DNA of 64,000 bases from Phaeodactylum tricornutum CCAP 1055/1 (taxonomy: Eukaryota; Bacillariophyta; Bacillariophyceae; Surirellales; Neidiaceae): the NCBI RefSeq assembly GCF_000150955.2, contig NC_011700.1:39617-103616 (forward strand), given 5' to 3'. How positions within the stretch are numbered: position 1 is the first letter of the stretch; every line of letters starts with the position of its first letter. Below, one piece after another: positions 1 through 10,113 of the stretch. The notes under the pieces were generated by a model. The model did not search any database. It saw nothing but the letters and a program-made list of their open reading frames with translations, and was not told the DNA's origin. Made by a program: the position numbers and the translations under genes.

Positions 1-1
1 G

Positions 2-451
2 CAACAACAATTGGCCTTGCTTAATTCACAGCAGCAAGTCCGTTTAACAAACCAACATGAAAGAGGCAGTGTGCACCAACACTCATATCAGCCCCTTTGG
101 AGACCCGATGAGGGGCATCTGAGGACTCCTTTGGAGGCGAATCAACCAGAGCATTATCCTGAACAGAATCAGATCTTTGTGGCCGAACCTGAGGGCTGCA
201 ATGTACATCGCTCTTACATGGCAACGAACGGGAGTGGTCAGCCCACTTTGTCGCCAGCCGTTGGGACGTTCAATGAGATATCGCCTTCGATGGGTTGCTA
301 CTATCCTGGCCCTTTACAGCTGCACTTGCAGTCGTACACAACATCGAAATCCAGTACGAAGCAATCCGGACAAGATTCAAATAATATACCGCAGTCACGT
401 AGGATCTACAATGGACAGCACCATCCTTACTTAGGAGGAACGAGCATGTGA
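2..451 (+). CDS. 3' end of a Gln/Pro/Ser-rich protein (partial, runs off left edge)
   Basis: The reading frame is open from base 2, begins with a run of CAA codons, and ends at a TGA at 449-451, giving about 149 residues. The peptide is rich in Gln, Ser, Pro, His and Asn with no visible enzyme motif, as in the disordered tail of a transcription factor or RNA-binding protein. No ATG fits a complete short gene, so I read it as the last exon of a gene that starts outside the window. Function unknown. Confidence 0.5.
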   Translation, partial: QQQLALLNSQQQVRLTNQHERGSVHQHSYQPLWRPDEGHLRTPLEANQPEHYPEQNQIFVAEPEGCNVHRSYMATNGSGQPTLSPAVGTFNEISPSMGCYYPGPLQLHLQSYTTSKSSTKQSGQDSNNIPQSRRIYNGQHHPYLGGTSM

Positions 452-654
452 AAACATGTATTAACGATCAACGATGCTTCCTTACGCTAAGATAAACAAC
501 GCAGGTTGACGAAGAAATACGTTTGTTATCAAATCTGAGGATTTACGGGTGGAAGACAAATCAAATTCTTCGAATTCTGTTCGTACCTGTATTGCTCTGA
601 TTTTGTGATTGTTCGCTCGACAAAGCGCTTTCACAAGGCCCGCATAGATGTCGA

Positions 655-2645
655 TCACTGCGTTTCCATCACTTCTACTTTTGGCGCCGAATCTTTTTTA
701 TTCCCATCGGTCGGATGGTCTACGCTCCCCGTCGTGACATTTCCCGTTCTGACTGTGAGCTCTTCTCCCTTGTCCATAGTCATCGTAACGTCTGCATTTT
801 GTTTCGTATCCTTGGCGACCTTGATGGTCTGGTCTGTTGCAGTGGTTTGTGTAGGGGCAGCGTCAGTCGTATTCGTTGTTTGACGTGCCTCGGACAATTC
901 AGATGCCAGAGTCGTTGAAGGAGTGGAGATTGCTTGAGGCGGCTTGCAAGAAGCCGAGTTTAACGTTGTTCCGGCTGGTGTGCCTCCCGCTATAGCTTTG
1001 GGTGTGATGGAGGACACCGACGAATTGCTTTGGATACTCGACGTCGCTGGCTTGACGGTCGTGCCTTTCATTGACGACGTGATACTACTTTTTGTCTTTG
1101 TTTTCTGCGGACCTGTTGAGGTTTTGCTACTGGACGCTGATGCCCTTGATCCCGTGTTCTTGCCACGCGAGCGTGCCGACGCGGAGTTGGTCTTGCTGCT
1201 GAAATTGTGGTCCAGACTAACTCCTCCCACATCCACGTGACAGTTTTTCAAAGCCATTAGATAGACGGGGTCGTATAGGATGTCTGGAAAATCTCGCAAC
1301 AACTCCTGTAGAACAGCTCGGGCCGTCGTTTTCGAAGAATTCGTGTGTGGTGTGGCATTGGACGTCGACGGTTGTATCGACGATGGCTGCAAGGCGGCCT
1401 GGAGAATTCGCGATCGCTGAACACTGGCTTCGATTTCCCGTTGCGTGCTTTGGATCTCATCCAGTATGCCTTGTGGTGTCAGCACATCCGGTCGAGGGAC
1501 TCCACCGCGACCCACTACGTACCGCGGAGGCGGAGTCGTCGTGGTGGGGCACCCACATTGTTTGGTAATACCGGCTCCTGGACTTGCTCCACAATGCCGA
1601 TGCAGACGAGAACCTGTAAGACATCGTGCACGTGTTTTCCGTGTAAACTCTGTTGTTGTTCTTGCGTTGCCGGTGGCAAAGGGGGTAAATTGTATTCTAG
1701 CTGGGCCGCGGTGAGAGGACCGTAGAGTTGTAGCAGGGCCAACATGTCGGTGGTGGTCTGTTGAAGAATGGGATAATCCGCCAGTATTTGTGTCATGGCC
1801 AGGGTTGATTTGGAACACTTTGTGGATGGTGATGTCGTTGCGGTACTGTGACTACCATTGGCGCTGCTAGTGATGGCAGTACCATTCGCATGGGAAAACG
1901 AAGAGGCGGGCAACTTGCGCTTTTTGTTTGTCGCCGATGGCACCAGGGAAGAAGGCATCGTTTCGCTAGGATGCGTCGATAGAGCCGTTGTTGTTTTTGT
2001 TATCATTGTTGTTGTGTCGGTAGTAGAAGCTGGTAGCGTCGAGTTTGTAGACGAAGGGACCGTCAACTGGCCGGAAGTAGTCACCACCGTTGGTAAACTT
2101 TGGGTGCCATCGCCAACCGTCTTCAGGTTTGCGTGAGTTGTCGTTGCGGATGCTGTTGTTTGAGTGACAAGTGTCTTATCGGCGGAGGTCTGAAATATGG
2201 GCTTTGCAGCGGCTGTTTCCGGGGATGCACTGCCTGGAACGGTGCTGGCAGTGAGCGTCTCCGCTTTTGTAGACAATTCCGTGTCGGCTGGAGCTTCGCT
2301 GGAAGTGCTCGCTCCCATAGGAACAGTCGATCCGAGCGCTGCGTTGGATTCGGTCTGTGATTTACAATCACTGCTACTGATACCACTGCTATTAGAGGTA
2401 GTGGTGTTCATTGGTGGTTTCTGCGACTGCTCCGTGGACTCTGTCCTCGGACGATCGTGGAAATCTGTGTCGAACGGAGTTGCTTCTCGCAGGGCTTTAG
2501 GAGGATGGCTGCAACTGCGAGCCGCGTCAATTGCTTTGGCCTCGACGGTAACGCTGACGGGCGTGATACTTTCGTTCCAAGTCTGCGTCGTCTTACCGTT
2601 GGTAGTGTTACTAGTGCTACTACTATTACTGCTACTCGTCACCAT
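655..2645 (-). CDS. Ser/Thr-rich protein with a possible winged-helix segment; frame broken by one base
   Basis: ATG at 2645. Residues 1-250 are almost pure Ser/Thr/Ala/Pro low complexity with a KKRK basic cluster that could be a nuclear signal. A compact helical segment follows (ILADYPILQQ... LLQLYGPLTAAQLEYNLP... HDVLQVLVCIGIVEQV) and resembles a winged helix. The frame then closes at a TAG near 1517, while the next frame carries on with a wing-like YVVGRGGVPRPD, a Gln/Glu-rich coiled-coil stretch, a second helical block (VLQELLRDFPDILYDP) and a Ser/Thr-rich tail ending at 655. The two frames overlap at 1515-1560, in a CCCC run; one extra C there would give one continuous frame of about 660 residues. 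A 38-nt GT-AG intron is also formally possible but very short. A DNA-binding role is inferred from fold resemblance only. Confidence 0.55.
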
Positions 2646-3020
2646 GGTGATCTCGGGACGCACAGACGTTCACGTACAATTACAGAGCAGTCACGCGACT
2701 ATCACAAGTCACTCGTTTTGCACCGTACCATATCCGTCTGATCATTCGGTGAACAAACAAACCCCACAGAGAACCATTTACTCATCGACACCTAGATTTC
2801 GGACAAGCTGACACAAGAAACTGTCAAATGCAAGGCAGTAGCACACGAGACGACTGGCGTCAGTTTACGGATCCTCCCTCGGTCTAGTAGAGAGACAGTC
2901 GGAACTATTCCTGCCAAAGCATCTATGGTTGGAATGAAGCCGACTGCCGTCGAATGGACAGTTTACACTGTTTGACGTAGGCCGGGTACTACTGACTTAA
3001 ACCTAGAATTTCTGGACGTT

Positions 3021-4276
3021 TTAACCGTATTTGGGTGGATCTCGGGTCAGCTTGGGTGGTTTCGGCGTTCCTTCCTCGTGTCGTTCCCGCCAGACTACGC
3101 GCGAGGGGACGTCGTCCTTGATGATGGTTCCTTCTTCGTTACTCAACATCTTGGCGGCATCCTTCAAGTCACCAATAATGGCGTACGCTGTCTGACGGTT
3201 TTTCGAATTCTCGACAAAATTCACGGCGGCTTCAATTTTCGGTCCCATGCTCCCGGGAAATTTCTTGCCAGCCTTGGACCCAAGCAAGTACTCGGGCGTG
3301 ACTTGCGCCATTTCCTGGGCATCGACTTTCCCAAAGTTCTTCCAAATTCCGCCCCCGTCCGTCAGAATGATCAAGCCGTCAGCTTCCAATTCGAGCGCGA
3401 GCTTGGACGCGCACGCGTCCTTGTCAATGACGGCTTCCACTCCTTGGAGTGTTTCCGGCCGCGACGGCACGCGTGAGACGGGTACACCGCCACCACCACA
3501 AGCAATCGGCAACACGTCCGGCGAGTGTTCGAGGAGTGTCCGCACGGCCTCGACCTGCAATATTTCCATCGGCGGAGGACTGGGCACCACGCGACGGAAG
3601 TACTCGCCGTCGGGCTTGACAATCCAACCGAGTGACTCCGCCAACGCGTGTGCCTCTTTCGGACCGTACACCGGGCCAACAAATTTGGTGGGATTGCGAA
3701 AGGCCTCCGATTGTGGGTCAACCACTACTTGTGTGACGATGGGGACGGCGGTGCAACCCACCGACGACAAGGCTTGTGCCAGTACGTAGCCAATCTGACC
3801 CGTACTTTCCGCACCCACTGCGAGTTTGTAGAGAGAGAGAAGGAACATGGTGTGAGAGGACTTGTGGGATGTGTCGCAGTCAGATGTGTTTACTCGCTAC
3901 AGCGGCTACTTTTTGCCGTCGTAGAGGCACCAAGTAGTGAGTAGGTATAAGACTCCTCGAACTTACAAACGTCAAAGGTTGCCGCCGATCGTTCCAACGC
4001 CAGCTCTCCTACTTGCGGTCCATTGCCGTGTACTAGAACCACTTCGTGTTCTTTCGCGAGCGCCGCAATGGTTGGTGCCATATCGGCACTGGCCTTGAGC
4101 ATATTTTCAATCGTCAAACGCTCACCCCGACGCTGCAAGGCGTTACCCCCCACGGCGACGATCAAGCGATCCGCCAGCATCGGAGCCGCCGAGTACGTCC
4201 GCGACAGAGTCAGTCCCACGGCGGGCACTCGGGCACCGTGCGAAACGACTCGCCGAGAGAGAAAGGTTGGAATCAT
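3021..4276 (-). CDS. Carbamate kinase, mitochondrial type, two exons
   Basis: Catalyses ATP-dependent interconversion of carbamate and carbamoyl phosphate. Exon 1 is 4276-3967 and exon 2 is 3817-3021; the 149-nt phase-1 intron 3966-3818 has a textbook GTAAGT donor and a CT-rich tract before CAG. Spliced length is 368 aa. Family motifs are all present: VAVGGNAL near residue 42, VLVHGNGPQVG, ESTGQIGYVL just after the splice junction, LTDGGGIWKNFG, and the C-terminal FPGSMGPKIEAAVNF. The first 30 residues (MIPTFLSRRVVSHGARVPAV...) are basic and lack acidic residues, as in a mitochondrial presequence. The start is the first in-frame ATG. Diatoms have a mitochondrial urea cycle, so this enzyme could feed or drain carbamoyl phosphate there; that role is inference. 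Confidence 0.92.
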
Positions 4277-5748
4277 TCTTGCCGTCTTTTCGCTGAATAT
4301 GGCGGTTTATGCCAACGACGAGCAGAGAACAATCACGGTTCGATACGGTAGGCTAGTCTTTGTGACGCTGTTGCACTGCTGGATATTGCACGGGTGCCAT
4401 GTAACCGTGTCCTACTAACAGGAACAGTACCAGTAACAGCAACAGTGAGCCCCTACCAATTGACAGGTACCCTACTTCCATTTATCTCGCTAGTAGCTCT
4501 AGCTACTAGCAGCGGCGAGTAGATACAGAGATACGCCGACACCCAACTTCCTGGATGAAAGTGCGACCGAATGAGTGGCGGAAACGAAGGCAAGGCCAGA
4601 CTACATAAATAAAGCCAATCCGATAGATGTCAAAATGACAGGAAGGAGCTAAAATGTCACTGTGATAATCAATGATTTGTATACGCACACACGACATACG
4701 ACTCCATTACCTGTTGGGATGTAACATTGCCTCTGTGTGAACAATTCACTATAATGCTGGTTCCAAAAAAAAAAAATGGATTGTTTGGCCGCGCCGAGAA
4801 CTAGAATCCCTTCATAACATCCGACCTGCAAGTTTTTATGGCTACACAAGTAGCTATTGTCAGTAAAGATAGTTTTAATGACTGCCAAAGCGTCGAAAGT
4901 CTCTCGGAGATGGAAGTTGAATGTCGGCCATAAAAACATTAGCCAATGAAGAACAGATCCAAAGGAAAGGATCCATAAACGGAGAGTAGACATGAATCTT
5001 AGAGCGTTTCTATGGAAGGCCCGGCTCTTTGTTTTATCCTTCTTTAATGTCGTTAGTCGTTTCATAGTCTCTTTTTATTCCAGTCGCGTTTTTGTATCTA
5101 GGCATCAATGTCCAGTTACTATATAGTCCCGGAAAGGCAATTGAACTGACACGTGAGCATTTTTGGGGCGGGCAACCCAACGACAGTCCCGTTGTTTGTT
5201 TTGCGGGGGCAGCCCGAAAGAGTTTGGACCCCCAACACGACCGTGAACTATCAGTCCCCACAATACACATTCATGAACTACCTAGCCAATCTGATAATAG
5301 AATCTGCGCGGCGGTCCAGTTGTGCAATCTAGAATAGAGGTTTTTCCCAGGAGTGTCGTCTTTCCAAGTCGCACCGGCAAATACTGTCTCGGCGCAGCCA
5401 GACTTTTCTGGAGCACCTTTGGTAAAATTAGTGAAGAACCGGTACGTGAGACTCGGAAGGCAGGAATGCGTATCCACGAGACTTAGTGTGTCTCGGTTGA
5501 CTCCAACCGTGTGTGCAACGTTTCGATTCTCGGGTCAGTATCTCCGCATACACTATCTACCAGATCGATCGGCTGTCGTAGTAGTAGTTACCTCCACCGC
5601 TTGCCCTGCGGCTTACTCGCTGCGTTCCTGGAGAGCAGCCGCGGAACTGTGAGTCTCTACCTTATTGTGTTTGGCGTGTCTCACCTAGCAAACAATTTTA
5701 CTCAAGCATGTTCAGTCTCTTCTTTTGTTGACCCAGCGTAGCAACGCC
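4277..5748. other. Intergenic, no supported gene
   Basis: About 1.5 kb between the divergent carbamate kinase and STAND copy 1 starts. Frames of up to 138 codons occur on the minus strand (4649-5065), but they lack family motifs and overlap A-rich runs, so they are not called. It presumably holds both promoters. I see no RNA gene or repeat. Confidence 0.5.
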
Positions 5749-8700
5749 ATGTCTTCTGCTGAGCAGAAACTTTCATCCGACTCGTTTTCTGTCTCAAACT
5801 TGAGTCAGCTGACCGAAGAAGTTGATAGTCTGGATGGTAGCTATGAAACCAGCCGCTTTCTGAGAAAAATGCCCAGCCAATCTCGCTCGTATCCTGCCTC
5901 GTTTTCGAACAACCAACGGCACTCTCGCCTGCCCTTTTCGACTATTGGTCTTTACGGAAGGGATAGTCACAAAGAAACTCTGCAGGCTAGGTTTCGAGAT
6001 CAAGCCTTGTCGGTCGAAGGAGGATCCACGTGTTTGGTTACATTGGCTGGTCCAGCGGGGGCGGGAAAATCTGCCCTTGCCTCGCAAATGGAGCCGTTCT
6101 GTGCCGACTATGGCGGCTTTTTCGTGTCAGGAAAATTCGACGCTCATCGTGTTGGCGAAACTGATCAGGATCCTTACGCTGCGATCCGTGTGGCTTGTAA
6201 TCAGCTAGCGGAAAAAATATTGCGCTGTGATCAGGACCTACTCTCTGAGCGTTGTGACACCGACTCTCAGCCGCTCTCTAGAACATCCTCCACGGTTGTT
6301 CAGCCATCGACACATTCTTCAAAAAGCATCAGCCAACAAGAGGAGCAGATAGCTGCCCGAAATTTTTCCTTTACAGATATTCAGTCCAAGCTTCAACAAG
6401 AATTAGGTGACGAAGACTTGACTTTGCTACTGCGTGTTGTTCCAGTGCTGGCTGAAGTGCTCGGACTGAATCGCAGCACCATTGTTGCGCTGGACCGCCC
6501 TTGGGACCAAGGAACTGTAGAAGCCACTGACGTCCAAGCGCAAAAACACCGCCTGTATAGTTCATTTCGCCATTTTTTTCGCACTGTTGGAAGTTTTGGA
6601 ACGGTCCTCTTGGTTTTGGACGATGTGCAGTGGGCCGATGCTGCCAGCTTGGAATTAATCGAATTTTTGGTCGCTACTGAAGGTCCCACGCGGGAAATGA
6701 GGCAGTCGACTCGGCTGATGCTCATAGTATCTTACCGAGACAACGAAGTTGACGAGGATCATCGTTTTGCACAAATGATGGATCGGTTGAAGAAACGGGA
6801 TCTTGACGACGTAAATAAAAATGGCAAAGCAGTATCTCATATCGAAGAAATTTCAGTGGATAATCTGTCCGTCGCGGAAGTCACAGAGTTCTTGGCGGAT
6901 TTGATGTGGATTGAAGAGCATCGAGTTCGTCCATTGGCGGAGCTTGTCCACGGAAAGACTTTGGGCAACGCTTTTTATCTTATCCAGTTCTTGACCTCCC
7001 TTGTGGATGAAGACATTCTACAGGCAGCACCTGGAAGTCGCTCCTGGTCGTGGGATATGGAACGTGCTGCCATGCACATTGACGCTACAGCTAATGTTGT
7101 CGATCTCATGCGTGTGAAACTAAACAAAATGCCTCGCGATACTCGTTCCATCTTAAAGTTACTTTCATGTTTGGGATCCACCTTTGCACTCAGCATAGTT
7201 CGTATTATTATGGACGATCGTTTCAGGAACCAAATTCATTTGATTTGGGAGAGTCGGCTCCTCGAGAGGCCCCATCGACTGGTCGTAAAGCACTTGAATG
7301 TCTCGAACATTGCGTGATGGAAGGATGGATTGTGCGCTTACGACGGAATTTGTACCTTTGGGTGCACGATAAGATTCAGGAAGCTGTGCTCTCGCTGATT
7401 GAACCCGCATATTTGCCTACGTTGCAACGTCGGATTGGTGAATTATTACTGGACAAGCTTTCCGACTCGGAGCTCGAAGGCAATGCATTTGTTGTGGCTA
7501 ATCTGTTAAATGCTGGTATTCAAGGAATGGCTCTGTCAGCGGCCCGGCGTATTCAGACTGCAAAAACAAATCTTGCTGCTGCGAAAAGGGCCATAGCTTC
7601 GGCATCGCTTTCGTCGGCCGTGCGGTATCTAGAAAGAGGCATTATGGTAGTTCCCGAAGATCACTGGTCTACCCACTACAAGTTCAGCCTAGATTTGTTC
7701 TCGACTGCTGCTGAAGCCGAGTATTGTATTGGAAATTTCAATAGAGTCCAGAGGTATTCCGGTCAAATACTGGCTCAGACCCAACGTCCATTGTTGGATC
7801 ATAGACGAGCGTACAATGCACTGATGGATGCAATTGGTTCGCAAGATCAACATCTTGAGGCTGCGAATTTATGTTTGGAGGTACTTGAAAAGCTTGGCTG
7901 CCCTTTCCCAAAACGTGGTGTCGGACTCAAGATCGCTTTTGGATTTTTAAAAGCAAAAGTTTCTGTCAAAACTATATCGTCCGAGCTTGTGTCGAAAATG
8001 CCTGTTATGACAAAAGATCTGGAGCTCTGGGTGATGTCATTGTTGGATAAATTATTTACGTTTTTGTACCTAGCCGGATCTGAGATGTTACCGCTTTCGG
8101 TTTTGAAAAGCCTTCAATGGACTCGCAAAAAGGGTGTTAGTGAGTTTTCTCCTTCGGCTTTTGCTCGACTGGGCATGAGTTTTACAGCTTTTCTTGGCGA
8201 CCCCCAAACGGGAAAAGAGTTTGCGGAACATGCTTTGTCGTTGCTTAATAAAGTGAAGTCCGGCAAGGCTGAATCTCGAACACTTATGCTTGTCCATTCC
8301 TTCGTCATGCCATGGTCATGCCCATTGAAGAAAACACTTGAGCCTTTGTTTCGGGCTTACGAAACAGGAATGGCTACCGGATTTTCAGAAAATCCGATGT
8401 GGTGTATTTATTTTATGAAAGAGCACAGCATCCATTTAGGGATTCCGATTAGCAAGGTTTTAGCCGATTTTCCCAGTCTCATTTCTTGCATGGACAAATT
8501 TCAGCAATTAAGGCAGCGGGACTGCTGCAAAATTGTTGGACAGGCCCTGCTTAATCTGTCTGGACAAGGAAAAACACCGTATGTTCTGACGGGTGAACTC
8601 ATGAATCAGGATCTGATGTGGAATGCGGCCATGGACGCCAATGATGTGGTAGCCATAGCCTCTCTTCAGCGCTGGCGATTGTATGTAGCTTTCTACTTCG

Positions 8701-9311
8701 AAGAATATCAAATAATGATGCAGCTACTGGAAGACACAAATCTGGGGTCCACAATTGAGAAAGCGCAGCCTGGATTGTACGGGCTTTGTCCGATGATCTT
8801 CCATAACGGTCTTGCTTGTATATCAATGATGCGGGAAACAGGCAACAACAAATACACCGTATGGGCGAGAAGATTCGCCAATACTATCAAGAAATGGGTA
8901 GACAAAGGCGTGAGTCAATGACAATAGCGACGTTTTGGCTACACTTCTGAATGGAGACTGATACTTGTTTCTTGCCTTTCGTAGAATCCTAACGTTAAGC
9001 ACTATGACGCGTTGCTGAATGCAGAATTGGCCGCTCTCTTCGGGAAACATTCCTTGGCCATGAGATTCTTTGGTTCCGCCATTCTATTTTCCGGTAGCGG
9101 TGGCTTTAAAAACGACCAAGCCTTAGTATACGAACGTTTTGGTGAATACAATCTGAAGCAGGGCAACGTCAATGAAGCCAAGTACGGACTCGAGCAGGCA
9201 ATACAACTGTATGAAGCATGGGGCGCGCATGGCAAGGTCAATCTTATCAAACAGAAGCATATCTTGCTATTGGCTCCGCCAGTTGAAATTAATGTTTCGA
9301 TCGATGAATAA
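5749..9311 (+). CDS. STAND-class ATPase with TPR-like array (COG3899 type), copy 1; frame broken
   Basis: Large signalling ATPase of the AAA_16/COG3899 type. The first ATG is 5749. Walker A is GPAGAGKS at residues 101-108; Walker B is VLLVLDDVQWAD near 286-297, with the DDxQWAD signature of this group. A long helical TPR-like array follows, then the family's C-terminal motif (NDQALVYERFGEYN... YEAWGAHGKV). The frame breaks near 7238-7245: NQIHL continues in the first frame and stops at 7315-7317, while homology to copy 2 carries on in another frame (FDLGESAPREAP). One extra T in the TTT at 7239-7241 would rejoin them, and the alignment leaves no room for an intron. A 75-nt phase-0 intron (8910-8984, GTGAGT...CGTAG) joins the last exon, at the same position as in copy 2. 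No kinase, GAF, histidine-kinase or cyclase domain is attached. Could be a recent pseudogene or an assembly indel. Confidence 0.8.
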
Positions 9312-10113
9312 GGTGGTGATACCCATTTGCAATGAGGCTTGAGAAGCGCAGGAGGTGAATTAGCTGTTTGAATCACTGCCAGCTCTATTCTACCCTACCA
9401 GCAGAGCTTTATGCATTTACGTAGCCTCTACCTATAGAGCAATTGACACGGACGCTTAAGAGCGTTAGTCGTATCAAGCACCAAACAATGCTACTTTGCT
9501 GATAGAATGAAGCCAGTCTGTTTTTGCAACCATTTACCCGACTACGATTGCTACTGTCAAAATTCTTGCTGTAAATGCAAGATTGCAAATTTTAAATTTT
9601 TTACTAACATTTCCGAGGTAAATTTTTAAATCTCATTCTCCACTGATCGACAAAAATACTCGTGGTCTTTCGTGACAAGGGATCCAGGGCAAAACTCAGT
9701 GTTGGCGTCAATATTAAAAGAATCCCTGTTGTTCACGGGAGGCAAATATAAGATTTTGCGCTTCGACTAGAGCAAGGCGATCCTTGTCATGGACCTTACA
9801 TGCGGAAAAACCTTGAGCGTTGAAGTGGCGATGTAAAGCGAGGCACTCCATATATATGGGTTCCGGCGACAGGTGCAAAATTGAGATGCTCGGGATGCAA
9901 AATCAGAGGCTTGACCAATTAACGCAAATTACTTTAGCCATTTTGCTATGATAAAGCAACTCTTTACTGCATTGATCCTTTTTCTATTTTGAAATACATG
10001 GAATGTTGGTTTGAGTTCCCTCAGTAAACATCACACTTCAGCTAAATGTATTCCTACATTAGAGTTGGATTGAATCTACTACTCAAATTGTAACTGCATC
10101 AACCTTGATAAAG
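9312..10113. other. Intergenic between convergent genes
   Basis: AT-rich stretch between the 3' ends of STAND copy 1 and the silaffin-like gene. No frame of useful length and no repeat or RNA gene recognised. It should contain both 3' UTRs. Confidence 0.5.

Noticed and set aside
4649-5065. 138-codon minus-strand frame
   Set aside because: No motif, overlaps a poly-A run, no targeting signal and no neighbour support.
7167-7320. Separate gene starting at 7167 downstream of the STAND copy 1 break
   Set aside because: Its first residues are out-of-frame translation of the upstream exon; homology to copy 2 begins only after the break.
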